Source of the DNA: Ustulina deusta
Taxonomy: Eukaryota; Ascomycota; Sordariomycetes; Xylariales; Xylariaceae
Reading direction: 5' to 3'
NCBI GenBank assembly: GCA_023159155.1
Contig: JAJNNX010000059.1
Location: 299,905 to 363,904 of the forward strand
Length of the DNA stretch: 64,000 bases
Part shown: positions 11,217 to 24,365 of the stretch, piece after piece
Numbering within the stretch: position 1 is the stretch's first letter
Layout of the letters: each line of letters starts with the position of its first letter
Program-made: the position numbers and the translations under genes
The notes under the pieces: model-generated
The model's input: only the letters and a program-made list of their open reading frames with translations
The model's database searches: none
What the model was told of the DNA's origin: nothing

Positions 11217-12877
11217 GCCGCGTCTCACGGCACTTAAAGCTCGGACGTACTCAGCCCATCATCTTCAGCTGAAGCAAAGAAATCTGCCCACGGCAATTTC
11301 CCCACCATGTGAGCTATGGGTCGGCAACTGAGGATTGGGTTCTGTTCTCCTTGACTTTGCTAGGTTTCCGATCTGTCGTTAGAGCGGTTTACAGTTGGCT
11401 AATTTCAATATATGCGTGAGGAGTTAGAATACCTAACAATCTCTGGCCCGCGAAATTGAGGCACCTTGGTAGATTGAAAGTAGCACCGATTAGTGACAGT
11501 ATTGTCCGAGTCTTATGCTAGACAATGAGCGACGCCAAGATCTAAATGTCACCGATTGATCATTTTCACTAGGCCGCTTGCATAACCTTTGCTGGATTGT
11601 TCAAGTACTTTGAGTATACTTTTGCTCTGTTATGTCTCAAGTTGCTATTGTGAAGCTACACCTCTAGAACAAAGAGGGCAGCCACATATAGACACGTGCT
11701 AGGTAATAACAGAGTGTAAGCCCCTTTGCCCAACTATGAAATCATAACCTGTCCCTATTACAGCCAGCCATTCAACGAGATCCCGACACTTATAATTAAT
11801 TGGGCGCTAACTTGTGATGACGTTGGCTTCATTTATAACAAACCAACACTGTTTAAAATAGCAACTGCACCACCCTATCCTTGTTCAGCCGCTGAGGAGT
11901 ACTAGTCATGAATTGACAAATAGGTAAAACAAACAATAGCGAAGCCGAAGCAATTAAGCCTCTCTACAATTTTGAGTCCTCAAAGTCTGTCCCCAGGTAG
12001 ATTATAAGTAAGCTCACGGCCGGTCATGGCTAAGATGTGGCTTAACTGAGTCTGTGGCTAGTGTGGCTGTCTAGAAAGGGGTTTGAGGCTTTCGACGAGA
12101 TCTGGACAGTATTAATGGGACTAGTAAAATATCACTCATGCTAGCACAGGCTTCCAATACTCGATATTTGCTTATATTTATGCTTGTGCTATACAAGTTG
12201 CACAAGTTTGGTTTAATTTTAGATGGAACTCCCTCTTCCTTGTCGGTTATTCGGGGGGGGGGGGGGGGGGGTTCGAATAGCGGCTTATAATATGGTGCGC
12301 TGTTAGATGTTTTATTAGTCTAACTATTACGAATCCGGAGTCTCAGAGACTATTAAAATTTGAGAACTGGTGATTAGTATGATGAACTGGCTAGTCTAAA
12401 AAGTAATACCCTTGGAATTCCATGGATGCGACTGTGTTGCTCTAGTCGCCTTCAAATTCATCATTGCCGTGATGTAGATAATTACGCATTATTCTAATTA
12501 GTACCGAGATGAATTCCAGGCTAAAGCAGGCGGTGAAGACTTAGGTAAGTAGCACTGGGATGGGTTACTAGCAATACCCAGAGAAACTTTTTATTTATTG
12601 CTCTTATTGAACATTCCTGATCTCAGTTGGATCGCTCGATTTAGAAATCGAGGGCTGCTTTAGGAAATCAGCATGGCCGATGAGGTGGCAACTTGAGTTG
12701 GTTTCAGCTGGTTCTTTGTTTTCGCATGCCAAAGTGAGACCGCCCGCCCTACTAGATAAAAACCTCAACAAAAGGAGGGCAAATTGTATTGTACTTTTTC
12801 TGCTCTTGCCAGCTTCAATTGATAAGATTTACCTATTTCATGAAATACTCACGGAAGTTCTATTGGGCATTGTCGCC
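11217..12877. other. Gene-free spacer with a G19 homopolymer
   Basis: No coding signal. A run of 19 G residues lies at 12253-12271. Confidence 0.5.
12253..12271. repeat. Poly-G tract (19 nt)
   Basis: Uninterrupted G19, read directly. Length may be unreliable in an assembly. Confidence 0.9.
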
Positions 12878-15800
12878 ATGTCTGTGGACTCCCAATCCTT
12901 CGAAGCACGGCTGCGAGTGCGAAACGAAACCTGGAGGGATTACCGGGTGCAGGGGACCTGTGCATTTCCTTCAAGCGCAACGCACGAGCGCTTATACAGG
13001 AGGCATTGCATACAAAACCCTCGTCCACTCCCGAATCGTAATTCTTTGCACTTCTTCGACAACTGGAAATGGACGCCACGGCTTTATGAAACCACGGCCA
13101 ATACCGTTGGGGAGATACATAGATTGTCCGATTTTGATCCCATTTTCAACCAGCGATCTGCTAATGCTCAAGCACGATACCGCGAACTCACAGCCTATTT
13201 TGGAGATCCGCGCTATGCTGTGCAGAAAGTCCTGGGTATGGGAGGCAACGGTATGGCTGTCCACTTTAAAGACCGCGGGTCTTCTAGTACGGATGATCCT
13301 GGGAGAGATATTGTCGTCAAGGTTGCTCTCGATGATTGGCAATCCGATGCCATTGTGGAAGAAAAAAATAGTAAGAAATTCTCAAAGTATTATTATTATT
13401 TTTTCTTAACTTCCTTTTCTTTGCGCACAAAGGCTCATTCTCTTGCCAGAAAGCTACCCTAGATGGTAATTACTGACCTTGAGTATTATAGTGATGAAGG
13501 TGAGCTGCATAGCTTGCAGGATTCTAGCAACTTGCTAATAGGTCACAAAATCCATTAGAAAGTTAAAGGGTCCGCGCACTGCGTCCAAATAATTGACCCT
13601 GAAGACGTCGGGATGTCTGAGGAAGAGCCAGTAGTTTTGCCGCTCGCTGACTGCGATTCGAGCACAGAAGGCGACTCCAGCGGAAATGACAGTTCAACTC
13701 GCGTAGAAGTCAGACGAAGGCATCGGATCCCAAAGCGGATGTCCCGTAACGATCGATACTGGAGAAGAAAAAGAGAGAGAAGGAGAATACGAAATGCTGA
13801 AGTAGAAGAGAAAATTGAAATACAGGAACAGATTGGACAGAGGAGAGACTACATAATTATGGAATATTTGCAGAATGGCAGTCTCGCAGGCTTGATAGTC
13901 AAGCTCAATGAATTGAAAGCAGATAAAATACCGAATCGGGTTCTATGGGGGTTTTGGCTCTGTCGTAAGTACCTGGAAGAATCCAACAAGAAATGAGGCA
14001 GCCAGTGATCTCACATAAAGACAGTAATTAGGGCTTGCATAGCTATGGAATATCCTCCACGAAAGTTTCACCCTCTGAGAAACAAACCACAAAGTCCCGA
14101 AGGCGCGGTTCCCTTTTTGCAAGCGAAGGCTAACAACATGATACGCGAGTGCAAAAGACTAGGAATCCGACTTTTCGACCCACAGGAGTATGCGCGAATG
14201 GAAGCCCAATACAACCAACTCGAGGGCGATCTTGTCGAGAATCTCCCAAATCCCACAGAAAAAGAATCTCTAAATTGGAAAAGGGAAAGGAGACAAAACA
14301 TGGTACATCGCGATCTTGACCCAACAAACAGTCTGTCTATCCACCAAATACTTCATCGCATATGCTGACAGCATCAAAGTTTTCGTCGATGGTTTCGAAC
14401 TTGATGAGCCCGCTCTGATACACTGGCAAGAGACATCAAACAGTTTTTCAAATACAAACGGGTACACGGGCAAACGACCAGATCGGCTTCACCAAGAGCA
14501 TGAGCTTATACCGAGATTGAAAGTATGTTAACATAACACTTTGGTAACTAGTAAACATAATGGCTTACAATAGGGATTACTAGATAGGGGATTTCGGGCT
14601 TGCAATATGCATAAAACCAGAGAAGAGAAAGTACGTATATCCGGTAATTATCATACTGTTGTCCCCCGCGCTCACTGTTAATAGCGACTACTACCTATGG
14701 AATCGGGTGGCAAACAAACCAGGAGAACACCCCCCCGTAAGTATTCTTCCGGATTGAGACTTCTCATATGATATCTAACAAAGAGTACTAGGAATTCTTT
14801 GGCCCCGAATGGGAGAAAGTCGAGGGTGGACAAGATGGAGACTACCTCGCTAATTCAAGGACTTGCGGATATTACAGTAATAAAACGAACATCTGGAGTA
14901 TTGCAATGGTACGTATCAGGTCAATATCGATCAATTCTCTTTACCAGCATTCGGGGAATATGTCGGGAAAGTAATCCTGCCAAGATTGAAGATTTTAATG
15001 TTACAGTAACAGCATATTCATGCAACTTTGTACGGCGGAGAGTGGGTAGTATATCCCAAAGCGACCAGAGCCTGTATAGTCATCCCTTAGGACTCGTAAT
15101 TTCCTTTTGCCGCGATCACAGTAGTGTGGTGCCTTGCTAATTCTAACATGCTCTAGACAATGTGGGAGCTGATCACCAAAACCGAAGCACCTGTCCCACC
15201 CAATCCTCAACCTCCCTACAATCTAAGAGACATGTACCCGCCTTACAATAACGAAGGGCAGATCGCATTCGACCTGATATTCCATGATCCGGCATACGCC
15301 GACTTCAAAATTTCCTACTGCCCTCTACTACTAGATCCAGATGTGCATGACTATGACTGGGTTCACAAAACGCTGAGGGAGACGATTTTTAAATGCTGTG
15401 AGTAGGCCCCTTTGAATTATTATGAATGCCAACTGATATAGCGATTAGTGTACCATAAGCCTGATGACAGGCCAACTTTGGAAGAGCTGTTAAGAGAGGC
15501 CGAGGAGAACCTCCGAGTAGATTTCGGAGAGACTGATGCATATATCAGAGATTGGATACAAAGGTACTTCTTTAATTCCCCTTCACCACCACCTGCGCAA
15601 TCTTCATCTTCGGGGAATCTTCCACCTCAGGGAAACCCCCAGCCTCCGCTTCCGTCTGGGTTTATACCTCCACCGGGGCCCGCTGGAGGATCTTCTGCTC
15701 CGCAGCAACCCAACGTGGACCCGGTGACACCCCAAAACGCCATATCCCAGGATGATCGAGATAATACTGTTCGCCATCAGATGAGGGTTAGATTCAATAA

Positions 15801-16516
15801 CGACTTTCCATATGGCTGGACTCGGATCCCCAATGCGGCGACTGGACTAATGTGCGGCCTACATGCAATTGAAGATAGCTTACGGCACCAACTGGGTCTA
15901 CAGCCCATAATCAACGGTGTCAGGCATAATTTGAATAATCTCCCAGCGGTGTACGAGCTACAAGCTATACACCACCGGCTTAAAGATTCTGGGCACTTTG
16001 ACCCATTCTTTACTGCGAGCCAGCTTGCTCAGGATAACACTTTCAGCGTGGACACACTTGGCCTGATTCTTAGTGAATGGGGTCGAACAATGAATATTGA
16101 GTAAGTCATTTTTGGGGCTTCCCAAGGTGCCCATGGGGGAATTAAGCTGGGAGGTTCTCCTTCACGGCACTACACTTTCATTGTCTTTTGAGTCTCGCAG
16201 TGTGTGTGATAGTTACTGATTCGTTCATTTCTTTAGACTGGCACTAGGGTGTATGCTGGGGGGCCAAAACGACCCTATGCATACAATGAGCCCTTACAAC
16301 AATCCCAAATTCATCTGGATTTATAACAACAACGCCCAAGATCTCGCCATTAACAATCAGGCTGCAGGCCCAATTGTGATTAACCATTATGAAGGGATAA
16401 AACCAGAAGCCAATCTCCCGAAGGACGATCTCCCAGAAGATGATCTCCCAGAAGATGATCTCCCAGAAGATGATCTCCCAGAAGACGATCTCCCAAGTTA
16501 TGAGTCTAGCGGGTAG
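12878..16516 (+). CDS. Protein kinase with C-terminal cysteine-peptidase-like domain
   Basis: Hand-built exons: 12878..13370, 13492..13499, 13559..13964, 14025..14330, 14380..14522, 14584..14630, 14685..14736, 14792..14908, 15157..15397, 15449..16100, 16237..16516; 914 residues, in frame throughout. Kinase landmarks in order: glycine loop GMGGNGMA, VVKV Lys148, AHCVQIIDPEDVG, MEYLQNGSL, HRD (397-399) in a VHRDLDPTN loop, DFG (455-457), a GPEW motif (490-492) in APE position, and DRPTLEEL at the lobe end. An acidic/basic insert of about 60 residues sits before MEYL. A proline-rich linker (about 645-695) leads to a second domain with TGLMCGLHAI (Cys740) and INHYEG (His872), which resembles a papain/OTU-type Cys-His pair. 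The tail carries five LPxDD units. The 8-nt exon and the 248-nt intron 14909-15156 are the weakest points. Confidence 0.75.
16415..16489 (+). repeat. 15-bp coding minisatellite (LPxDD x5)
   Basis: Five tandem 15-bp units near the 3' end of the kinase gene encode LPKDD once and LPEDD four times. Units differ mainly at third codon positions. Confidence 0.9.
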
Positions 16517-17230
16517 GGCGTGTTCGCCGCTTTGGAGACATTGATGATAGCTACAGTTAGGAGTATCAGGTGTAAAATAAACTTCAAAATTATGCACTAA
16601 AACTTGACTTACCAATGGGTACCGCACCAGAAATTGGGGGTCCATCGCTAGTACCGGAGTTGAGTTCGATATGCTACTTTGCGTATCTAGTAAATTTGAG
16701 CTATGAATAATCTCTTCAATTTTGGAGTATCTTCACAACGGGGTCAAAAGCTGCTCAAGACATTATAATGTCTATGCAATATTTCCTAGTACGGGATCAA
16801 GACTTCCGAACCAGGCACACAGTCTACAAAACTTTCGGATTCCTATATTATTATTGCTAGATACAGTATTATTCACTTGCTCTCGGTTAGGCCGATCTAG
16901 GTCCCATTGCCGGTTATCTCTTGCCAAGGCATTAGGCAATCGGAGCTTTACCTGCCTGAAGGGGATGGTGCAACATTCCCGACCACCCAGAGCCAGCTCC
17001 AGTTGCCCAATCTAGTTCAGTCACTATGCGGATTGAACATTGGAAGCAGGGTTCCGACAAGCCTCGGTTCTAGCCAGTGGCCCTTGATAGGCCTGCCACA
17101 CAAACGTAATATTCATATAAAGATATGCGTATCGGTCGCAATACTCTGTAATCCTCACCTGCGTCAATTCTTGTCCTCTCGAATCTCCTTTCCTTCCCCC
17201 TCTTTCGCCGTTTAGGATCGAACAGCAACC
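16517..17230. other. Intergenic, no gene seen
   Basis: Between the kinase stop and the carboxypeptidase ATG. The last 80 bp before 17231 are CT-rich, as is common in fungal core promoters. Confidence 0.5.
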
Positions 17231-18783
17231 ATGAAACTGACACAGGCAAGCAACCTCCTCTTCTTGACTGGGCTTGCTAGCTCATGCTTGCTCCCTGAGG
17301 AGCGTGCCGGTGGCTCCATTCGCACGCCACTTAACCGCCGCCAGGGTAACAACGGGAAAGCGATCGGCACGGGAGACCGCTTCAGTAGCGGAAGCTCGTT
17401 CCCACGCGGTATCGGGAGCGGGAATGCAACTGATATGAGCACAATTCTCAACGTGAACGAGGTCTCCACCGGCCTGCAGGGGTTAGTGAAAGAGTATGGA
17501 ATTCAAACCTTTACCACCCCGTACAAGACCTACGAAGGTCGGACAATTACAGGAGCGAAGATTGGTGGCACCGGTACCTACCATGTATACCTGAACGGTG
17601 GCATCCAGTAAGTAATTCTCGGGCTTATTCTCTTCTTTTCTTGGGATTTTGAGGATAGAGGAACTCCTTCTCAGGTCAGAACTGGGTTGAAGGCTTTCCA
17701 TGTTTCTTGATCGCTCACAACTCGCGATTGAGGTGGTGGTAACTGACTATTAGTATTGCAGTGCCCGTGAGCGTGGTTCCCATGACAGTGTCCTGTACTT
17801 TATTTCCGACCTGTTGTACGCCCAGAAGCACGGTACAGGTCTAACTTATGGCAAAAAAACATACACCAATGCCGATGTGGTCAAGGCTCTGAGCGCAGGC
17901 ATCGTCGTCACACCCTTAATCAACCCAGACGGTGTCAATTATGATCAGACGACCAACAGCTGCTGGCGCAAGAACCGGAATCCCAAGAGCTCAACTAGTG
18001 GCAATCCCAGCACTATTGGTATCGATCTGAACCGTAACTTCGACTTCGCTTGGGATCCCAAGAACTGGGCCTCAAGTGTGGCCAATCAGGTAGCGTCGTC
18101 GAGCCCCTCATCCGAAGTATTTCGTGGTACCGCGGCCTTTTCGGAGCCCGAATCACAGAGCATGAAATATATCTTGGATACCTACAGCCAGGTCAGATGG
18201 TTCATCGATCTCCACTCGTACGCTGGCGATGTTTTGTACAGCTGGGGTAGCGATACAGACCAAAGTACCCAGTCATACAAGAACTTCCTAAACTCGACTT
18301 ATAGTAGCATCCGCGGCATTACTTCCGATTCAACAAGCACTAAGTACGGCGAGTATATCTCTAGCGCAGATTTGAACAACGTCCAGACTGCGGGCAACCG
18401 CTTTGGGAGCGCCATGTCCACCTCTACTGGCAGGACATATACAGTCATGCAGTCTGCATACCTGTATCCTACATCTGGGGCTAGCGATGACTATGCCTTC
18501 TCACGTCACATTGCGGACCCTACTAAGAATAAAGTTTATTCTTATACCGTGGAATTTGGGTTTGGCAATAGCCAGGCTTCGTGCCCCTTCTATCCCACCG
18601 CGGCTCAGTACACAAGCAGCTTGCAAGAGACAAATGCGGGTTTCAGTAAGTGATGACAGCATTTTTCCCCCGTGATCTTTGACAACATGATGCTTTCGTC
18701 TTCAATCGCCGCATTGAACTCTTTACTAACAATCATTCACAGTGGAATTTTTGCTCGCAGCTGTCGACATTGGTCTCGAGTAA
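17231..18783 (+). CDS. Secreted M14 metallocarboxypeptidase
   Basis: Exons 17231..17607, 17762..18645 and 18743..18783 give 433 residues. The first junction recreates HARER, and the third exon adds MEFLLAAVDIGLE, the expected C-terminal end. A signal peptide (MKLTQASNLLFLTGLASS) is followed by a propeptide. Zinc ligands are H126-x-x-E129 and H277 (FIDLHSYAG). Substrate-binding signatures are WRKNRNP and GIDLNRNFDFAW, and the catalytic glutamate is E390 in YTVEFGF. All expected M14A active-site elements are visible, so an active zinc carboxypeptidase acting on C-terminal residues outside the cell is likely. Residue preference (A-like or B-like) was not determined. Confidence 0.93.
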
Positions 18784-20592
18784 AGCTAACAAACTTTAAT
18801 ACGAGCATAAATACTAAATATGATAACTACCATACTTTGTATGAAAAAATATATATAAATTTAACAAGTGCGGCCAATTTAACGCAACTCTGTACTCGTG
18901 CTTCGTTTATCTGATTCTAGTATAAGCTTGCTGGTACGTCCACTTATACCCGCTGTGCCGTATACTTGTTCAGCCACGCAAGCAGCTCAAAATGACGTCT
19001 GTGAGCGTGCGCCAAAGCCTCTTCGATAAGACAACATGAAATGGTAGAAGATGTATGAAATACCATTGTTGGGGCAAAAGAAATTTAAAAAAAAACCAAG
19101 CCCTGAATATAAATGTCATGGCTTCTCAGAAGGAATAAGGTAGCATGAAAGGGTATCGCATTCAAAGAACTAACAATATAAACAACGCAAAACCTGATAA
19201 CAATACCGCGTCGGCCTAGACAACTTATATATAATACCTCCCGATTGTTCAAATATATGACATAAAGTTGAGCATGTACATGTCATGTGACTGCTTCTAG
19301 AACATAGAAAGTATACTGTTGACGGAGATCATCAGTACAGTTTTTGGCTGTTGTGTCTGTCCAACTGGCGTTGTTTAATAATGTTATCGAATTCAAAAGC
19401 CTCGAACTGAACTCTCTCACAAAGTCAGCATCATGCTTGTACACTGAACATTTGTACCAATGAGCCCGATAAGTGTCGAAATAAAGTAAGTGGAGTGATG
19501 AATCACGTGATGACTTTGCTTCCTGTTTCTTTAGGGTGGAATAAGTTGTGGTAATCATAACGAAAGTGATGTTGGGAGATATAAAACATCACCTCTATTC
19601 AAATTTAAACCTTCTCAATTTAAGAATTTCAAGGGGCTTGAAAGGGAGCAGGCCAAAAAGAGGCAGTTGTTCCCAAATACGTTATTCATGTGCCTTATTA
19701 ACTGCAGCATCCTTAGCAACTAGAGCCAAAAACTGATGTCTTGCTGCATGGCCCCTAACTTTTTATATTTGCATCCAAATCGTTATTGTATAAAACTACG
19801 TCAAAGGTTGCTACGATGTATTATATAGCATATTATGGGTTGGTTAGACTAGATGTACTTTTATGGCTATCTATCGCGGCATATATCGACCCTTGCATAT
19901 TATAAACTGCCCCTACTTCCTTTGTAAAGCCTCCCTAGAGGTTAAGCCAGCAGCTAAAGTACGAATTAGATAGAACATCTATCATCCTTAGATATAGTCT
20001 AACATTCACAAGCCAAAGCCGCAGACTTTGCTCCTTAAGGGCTAAATAACAAAAATATCTTATTAAATCGTTGCCTTTTTATTTCTGTGATATTATTCCC
20101 CACTATAATATAACTTGCGGAAAGTGTCGAGACTCACCATCTAGATCCTCTTCCCACCCAATGTCAACACAGTTGTTTTCTAAGGATATTGTGCCCAGAA
20201 AAAGGCCGATTCTCTCACCAAACTTCTCCATGAACGTGAATTGCCGAGTACGTAACTATTATAAATTCCAGGGGGAAGGAAGACTGACTAGATTCAGCGG
20301 AATGACCATAGAGTTGAAGTTTTCGGGGATGGCGCTTAATCTGTAGCCATCTAGCATGACGGAACGATCGGAAGCGAGATAAATTCCGCTTCTTATGCAC
20401 GCGCGGTTGTGAAATTCTCTGGAGAATATCCACATAAAGAAAAGCGTCACCCTAACACCTAGACCTCGCCCTAAAAGGCAGGTAAGGTGATTCAGGTCGC
20501 CAGGGTGTCAGCTGAGCCCAGTAGAGGCTTCTCGCCCATCATAAGCGTGATAGCATGATTTACAGATATGCCGTATTCAATTAATGTAACGT
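18784..20592. other. Gene-free, AT-leaning spacer
   Basis: No coding signal. A 91-codon open stretch on the minus strand (19283-19558) has no recognisable features. Confidence 0.45.
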
Positions 20593-21024
20593 ATCCCACA
20601 AGCTCGTTTCGCACTTTTTCTTAGCGTCTTTTGTACGCTAATTTTGCACCAAAAAAAATACTTACTTTACTTTTTACATAACTTTCCGAATATAGGTCAT
20701 ATAGACTAATAATTAGGACTGTTAGAATTCTAACTAAATAGAGAATCTAAATATAATTTTCTAAATTTTATAACTATTTTATTTCAAGCGTTACAAAAAA
20801 GTACGTTAAAATAATCCCTGTAATTTATAAAACTTAAACAATTCTAAAAATAAAATAGTTATAAAATTAATAAAAATATATTTAGATTCCTTATTTAGTT
20901 AGGATTCCAAAAATCTAGATTATTAGTCTGTACGACTTATATTGATAAAGTTATATAAATGTGGAGTAAGAGTACTGCCAAGAAAATGCGAAACGAGCTT
21001 GTGTGCGAAACGAGCTTGTGGGAT
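20593..21024. mobile_element. MITE-like foldback element, 432 bp
   Basis: The two ends are inverted copies: ATCCCACAAGCTCGTTTCGCA at the left against TGCGAAACGAGCTTGTGGGAT at the right. The complementarity continues inward as an imperfect stem of about 190 bp (for example GACTAATAAT at 20704 and ATTATTAGTC near 20929, and TATAACTATTTTA against TAAAATAGTTATA) around a loop of about 60 bp (20785-20845). The right end has an extra copy of a 17-bp word TGCGAAACGAGCTTGTG. There is no ORF, which fits a non-autonomous DNA transposon. I could not fix a target-site duplication. Confidence 0.72.
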
Positions 21025-23366
21025 GCGTTATATGGAAGTGGTGTGAGTGGATTACGTAAGTGAACACATGCTCAAGCCACATGGTGGCTATGCTAGTATG
21101 GGAGGATAAAACACCATAGGGAGTACTCTCGGCACTAGCTAGGAGCAGCATCGTCATCGGACGCGCAGATTAATAAAAAATTGATTGATTTCCTCATTCC
21201 TATACGCTTGATGAACAGATTCCCCAAAAGATAATAGTGATTACTATACTAGGAAGTGTAGGTTCGGCCTATCTCCTAGTATATGGGCACTACGATATTG
21301 AGGCCGATCGAGAGTAGTCATCTACAGGTGTCCACTTCAATATGGACCCGTAGCCTATAGTCCAGCTGTATTTATACGAAGTCCAGGTTTACCAATTTAT
21401 TCTGGCACCTCATTCAATGTATCAGAGACTAATGCATCATAGAGATCCGCTTCAGCTCTATTTTGATGGTCGGAAGTGCGGTGCTGGCGCTGGTAGCCGC
21501 GGAGTGCATCAATTTCAACTTCAATGCAAATGATCCGGCTTCCGTGAGTGGCGATGGACTCAACACAAATCCTTTCACTTTGAGCGGCCCCTGGTTTTGG
21601 GTAACACCCATGGTAAATTGCACCTCCTAGCTCGCACAAAGCCAGGGAGGGAACGGCAACACTTGCGGCTTTCACCGCTACTCAATAGGAAGTCGTTAAA
21701 CAACTCTTTAAGGGAAATTTCCTATGATGAATGCAGCGAAGGCCCATTGCTGTGTACACGTCTGGCCTTGAGCCGGAAGACAATAGTCTCCACACTATGG
21801 ATAGACAGAACCAGAATTTCCCATATCAAAGGGGCGACAGCGCTCCGGGGTCAAAACATATAGAATATCCGAATACCAAGTTGCCAGTAAAGAACCAGTA
21901 CATACAATTGTTCATACCACTCTAGGAATTGTGTCTGTAGCTGCGATAAACCGAGGACTAGTCCTGCACCAAGCTCAGCACAATCCATCGCTGAAGGAAC
22001 AGATTATGTTGAGATGTAAATGCACCCTATGCTCGAAGGAACACAGCAAGAAGGTAGTCAGATGCTTTAGCAGCAACCGTTTCTGTTGGTCATGCGATCG
22101 CTGTCGCTATTACCTAATTGCGAGGTGTCAGAGCGTAAAGCACATTTTGCAGCCGGCCGATGCAACACTTTATTTATCAATATTTCATCTACTTCATTCT
22201 CATTTGTCACGGAGTATATAACCTGCTATCGCTGACAAGGCACTAGCAACGTTGTTTTTGCCGCCACATCCTTAAAGCTTTGTGGCCTTATTTCTTAGTA
22301 ACCAAAACGCACTTTTTTTATAAGCGACGCCCCCATAGTGCAACGCAGCTGAGAATGCATCAATGTTATGGATTTTTCCCCAAGCCTGCCGGCGCCCGCC
22401 ATTATCTTGAAGGATTCCAAGTCTGCCAGCACGGATCTGTTTCATATATTGATCCCGTTGCTGATGTGCTCTTGTGTCAGATTAGCGGACAACTGCGGCC
22501 TATCACACAGGCGTCGTTGAATATGGATAAGACCGGCAGATAGCCCCCAGACAGGTCTAAGGGGTTTCATTGTTAGCACATTAGATGGAAATAATTTTCG
22601 TCTCAATTCGGCCCTTATTACTTTACTTTTCCTCGGGAGGGTTATGGGCGTAGTGTTGTGATAATGCTCTGCATGCACACCATGTTTGCTAGGTCTGGCA
22701 ATGCACCAGAGTTTGAGCCCATTTTTAGAGGTACTGAAGTCTGATCTATTTACTTCTTTGAACGCTCGCTACAATGAATCATTGCCGCGCTTCCAAGGGA
22801 GCTAGTTGGGCTGCTCATCCTGCAAGAGTTAACTGAATGTAGGGTTTAAAGGCCCTGGGTTACGTGTCGTTGGCGGCAAGCCTTTCCCCTGTTCAACTAG
22901 ACTAAAAATGATGACCCTCAATTTCTTCGCGGTCGATTCACTTCGAGAGGTCCGTTAACTGATATTCCAGTTGATTATCTCTCTTTTATCTCTTGGTGGG
23001 CACAAGTGCTGGTGACTGTGCACACGAAGATACCTAATGCTACATCGGCAGACGGTTTTCCCAGGCTCCTTGATCCGGTCCGCTGTTTCATCTTGGTAGA
23101 GCCTGAAGGGCATATAGGGCAGTGGAGGAGTCTCGTTTGCTTCATACTTCCTCTAACACCCAACCTACCCTCTGCCCCCTCCAAACTGGGTCGCCTTGGC
23201 CAGCCTCAACCCTTGGCCGTGATACCCTCCCCACGTTCTGTGGCTTTTCTTTATTTATTCGTCTCTTAATCCTAACTATTAATTCCTTCATTCTCGAGTG
23301 TGATCCTATAGGTGTTACGACTTCGAATCCCTCAATTCTGAATATTCCACCTAACCTTCACATGCG
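21025..23366. other. Gene-free spacer
   Basis: Several open stretches of 60-100 codons occur on both strands, but none has a start context plus protein-like composition. Confidence 0.4.
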
Positions 23367-24365
23367 ATGACGAACCTGGGCCCGCTCACTACAACTTTTA
23401 TGCCCATCGGACCGGACTGTACCTCTACCTTTATCGGCTATAACCAGCACAATGCGTGGATTCAGTACGGCGCGGGTGATGGCTCATCAACGGCCTGTCT
23501 CCCGAGTGGCTTCGTACCGTTCTATTCCTACTTCTACTCTCCCGGGGTATGCCCGTCGGGATATTTCAAAGCTTGCTATACTGAGCTATTCGCGACAGTA
23601 AGCGTTAAGCCTAAAATGCAGATTACTTGCTGCCCTACGTTAGTATTCATCCTTTGCAAGACGTTTGACAGAGCGAGCATGCTCCAATAGTGTACAGATC
23701 AAATCAGGATGTTCGGTCGATTCCTATTAGCATCTGCTATTACAATTTGCTGACTATTGTAACTATATAGTTCGTACGAATGTGCTGGCGATCGCCCTTT
23801 GACGGACCCTTTTGCTTGTAAATCATTTTTTACAGGAGTTAAGACCTTTGAAGCTAGCGCTTTTACGTTTCTGACGGACTCCGAGGGGACGACGGCAGTT
23901 ATAGGTGGAACGACAACAGCAGTGTGGACAGATAATTTTATCCACGCGTACGGGCCGATAGTACACATCACAGCAGGTGACATTACACCAGCAGCCACTT
24001 CGACTGCGTCCTTGACATCTTATTCACGAAGCTATACTGGCACCGTCCCAATGGCAGCGCCCCCTGATTCAAAGGGACACAATCCCCCGGGTCTTAGTCA
24101 AGGTGCTGTAGCAGGTATCGCTGTGGGTGGTTCACTGGCTGGCGTATTCCTAATTGGAGCCGTTGCACTGTCTCTTCGACGACGGCGATGCTTGAGTGAG
24201 GGCCATCCTGCGGCAAGCGTGTCCGAAATACGCGCACAAGTCAGATCACAGCAAGACAGTGTGTCGCCTCAACCTAATGACCCACAACAGCAACAGCACC
24301 CATACGAACTGGATACAAGGCCAGAACAAATGCAACCGTATGAGCTCAATGCCATGAGAGAGTGA
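23367..24365 (+). CDS. Single-pass cell-surface protein
   Basis: Exons 23367..23638 and 23771..24365 (donor GTTAGT, acceptor ATATAG, CTGAC upstream) encode 288 residues. The junction restores TCCPTSYECAGD. The extracellular part opens with GPLTTTFMP, is cysteine-containing (SPGVCPSGY, TCCP, PFACKS), and leads into a Ser/Thr-rich stalk. One membrane helix is at about 202-226 (GAVAGIAVGGSLAGVFLIGA), followed by RRRR as a stop-transfer signal and a Gln-rich cytoplasmic tail with two PYEL motifs. This is the layout of a common ascomycete membrane-anchored surface protein family of unknown function. No N-terminal signal peptide is visible, which is usual for the relatives I recall. Confidence 0.75.
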
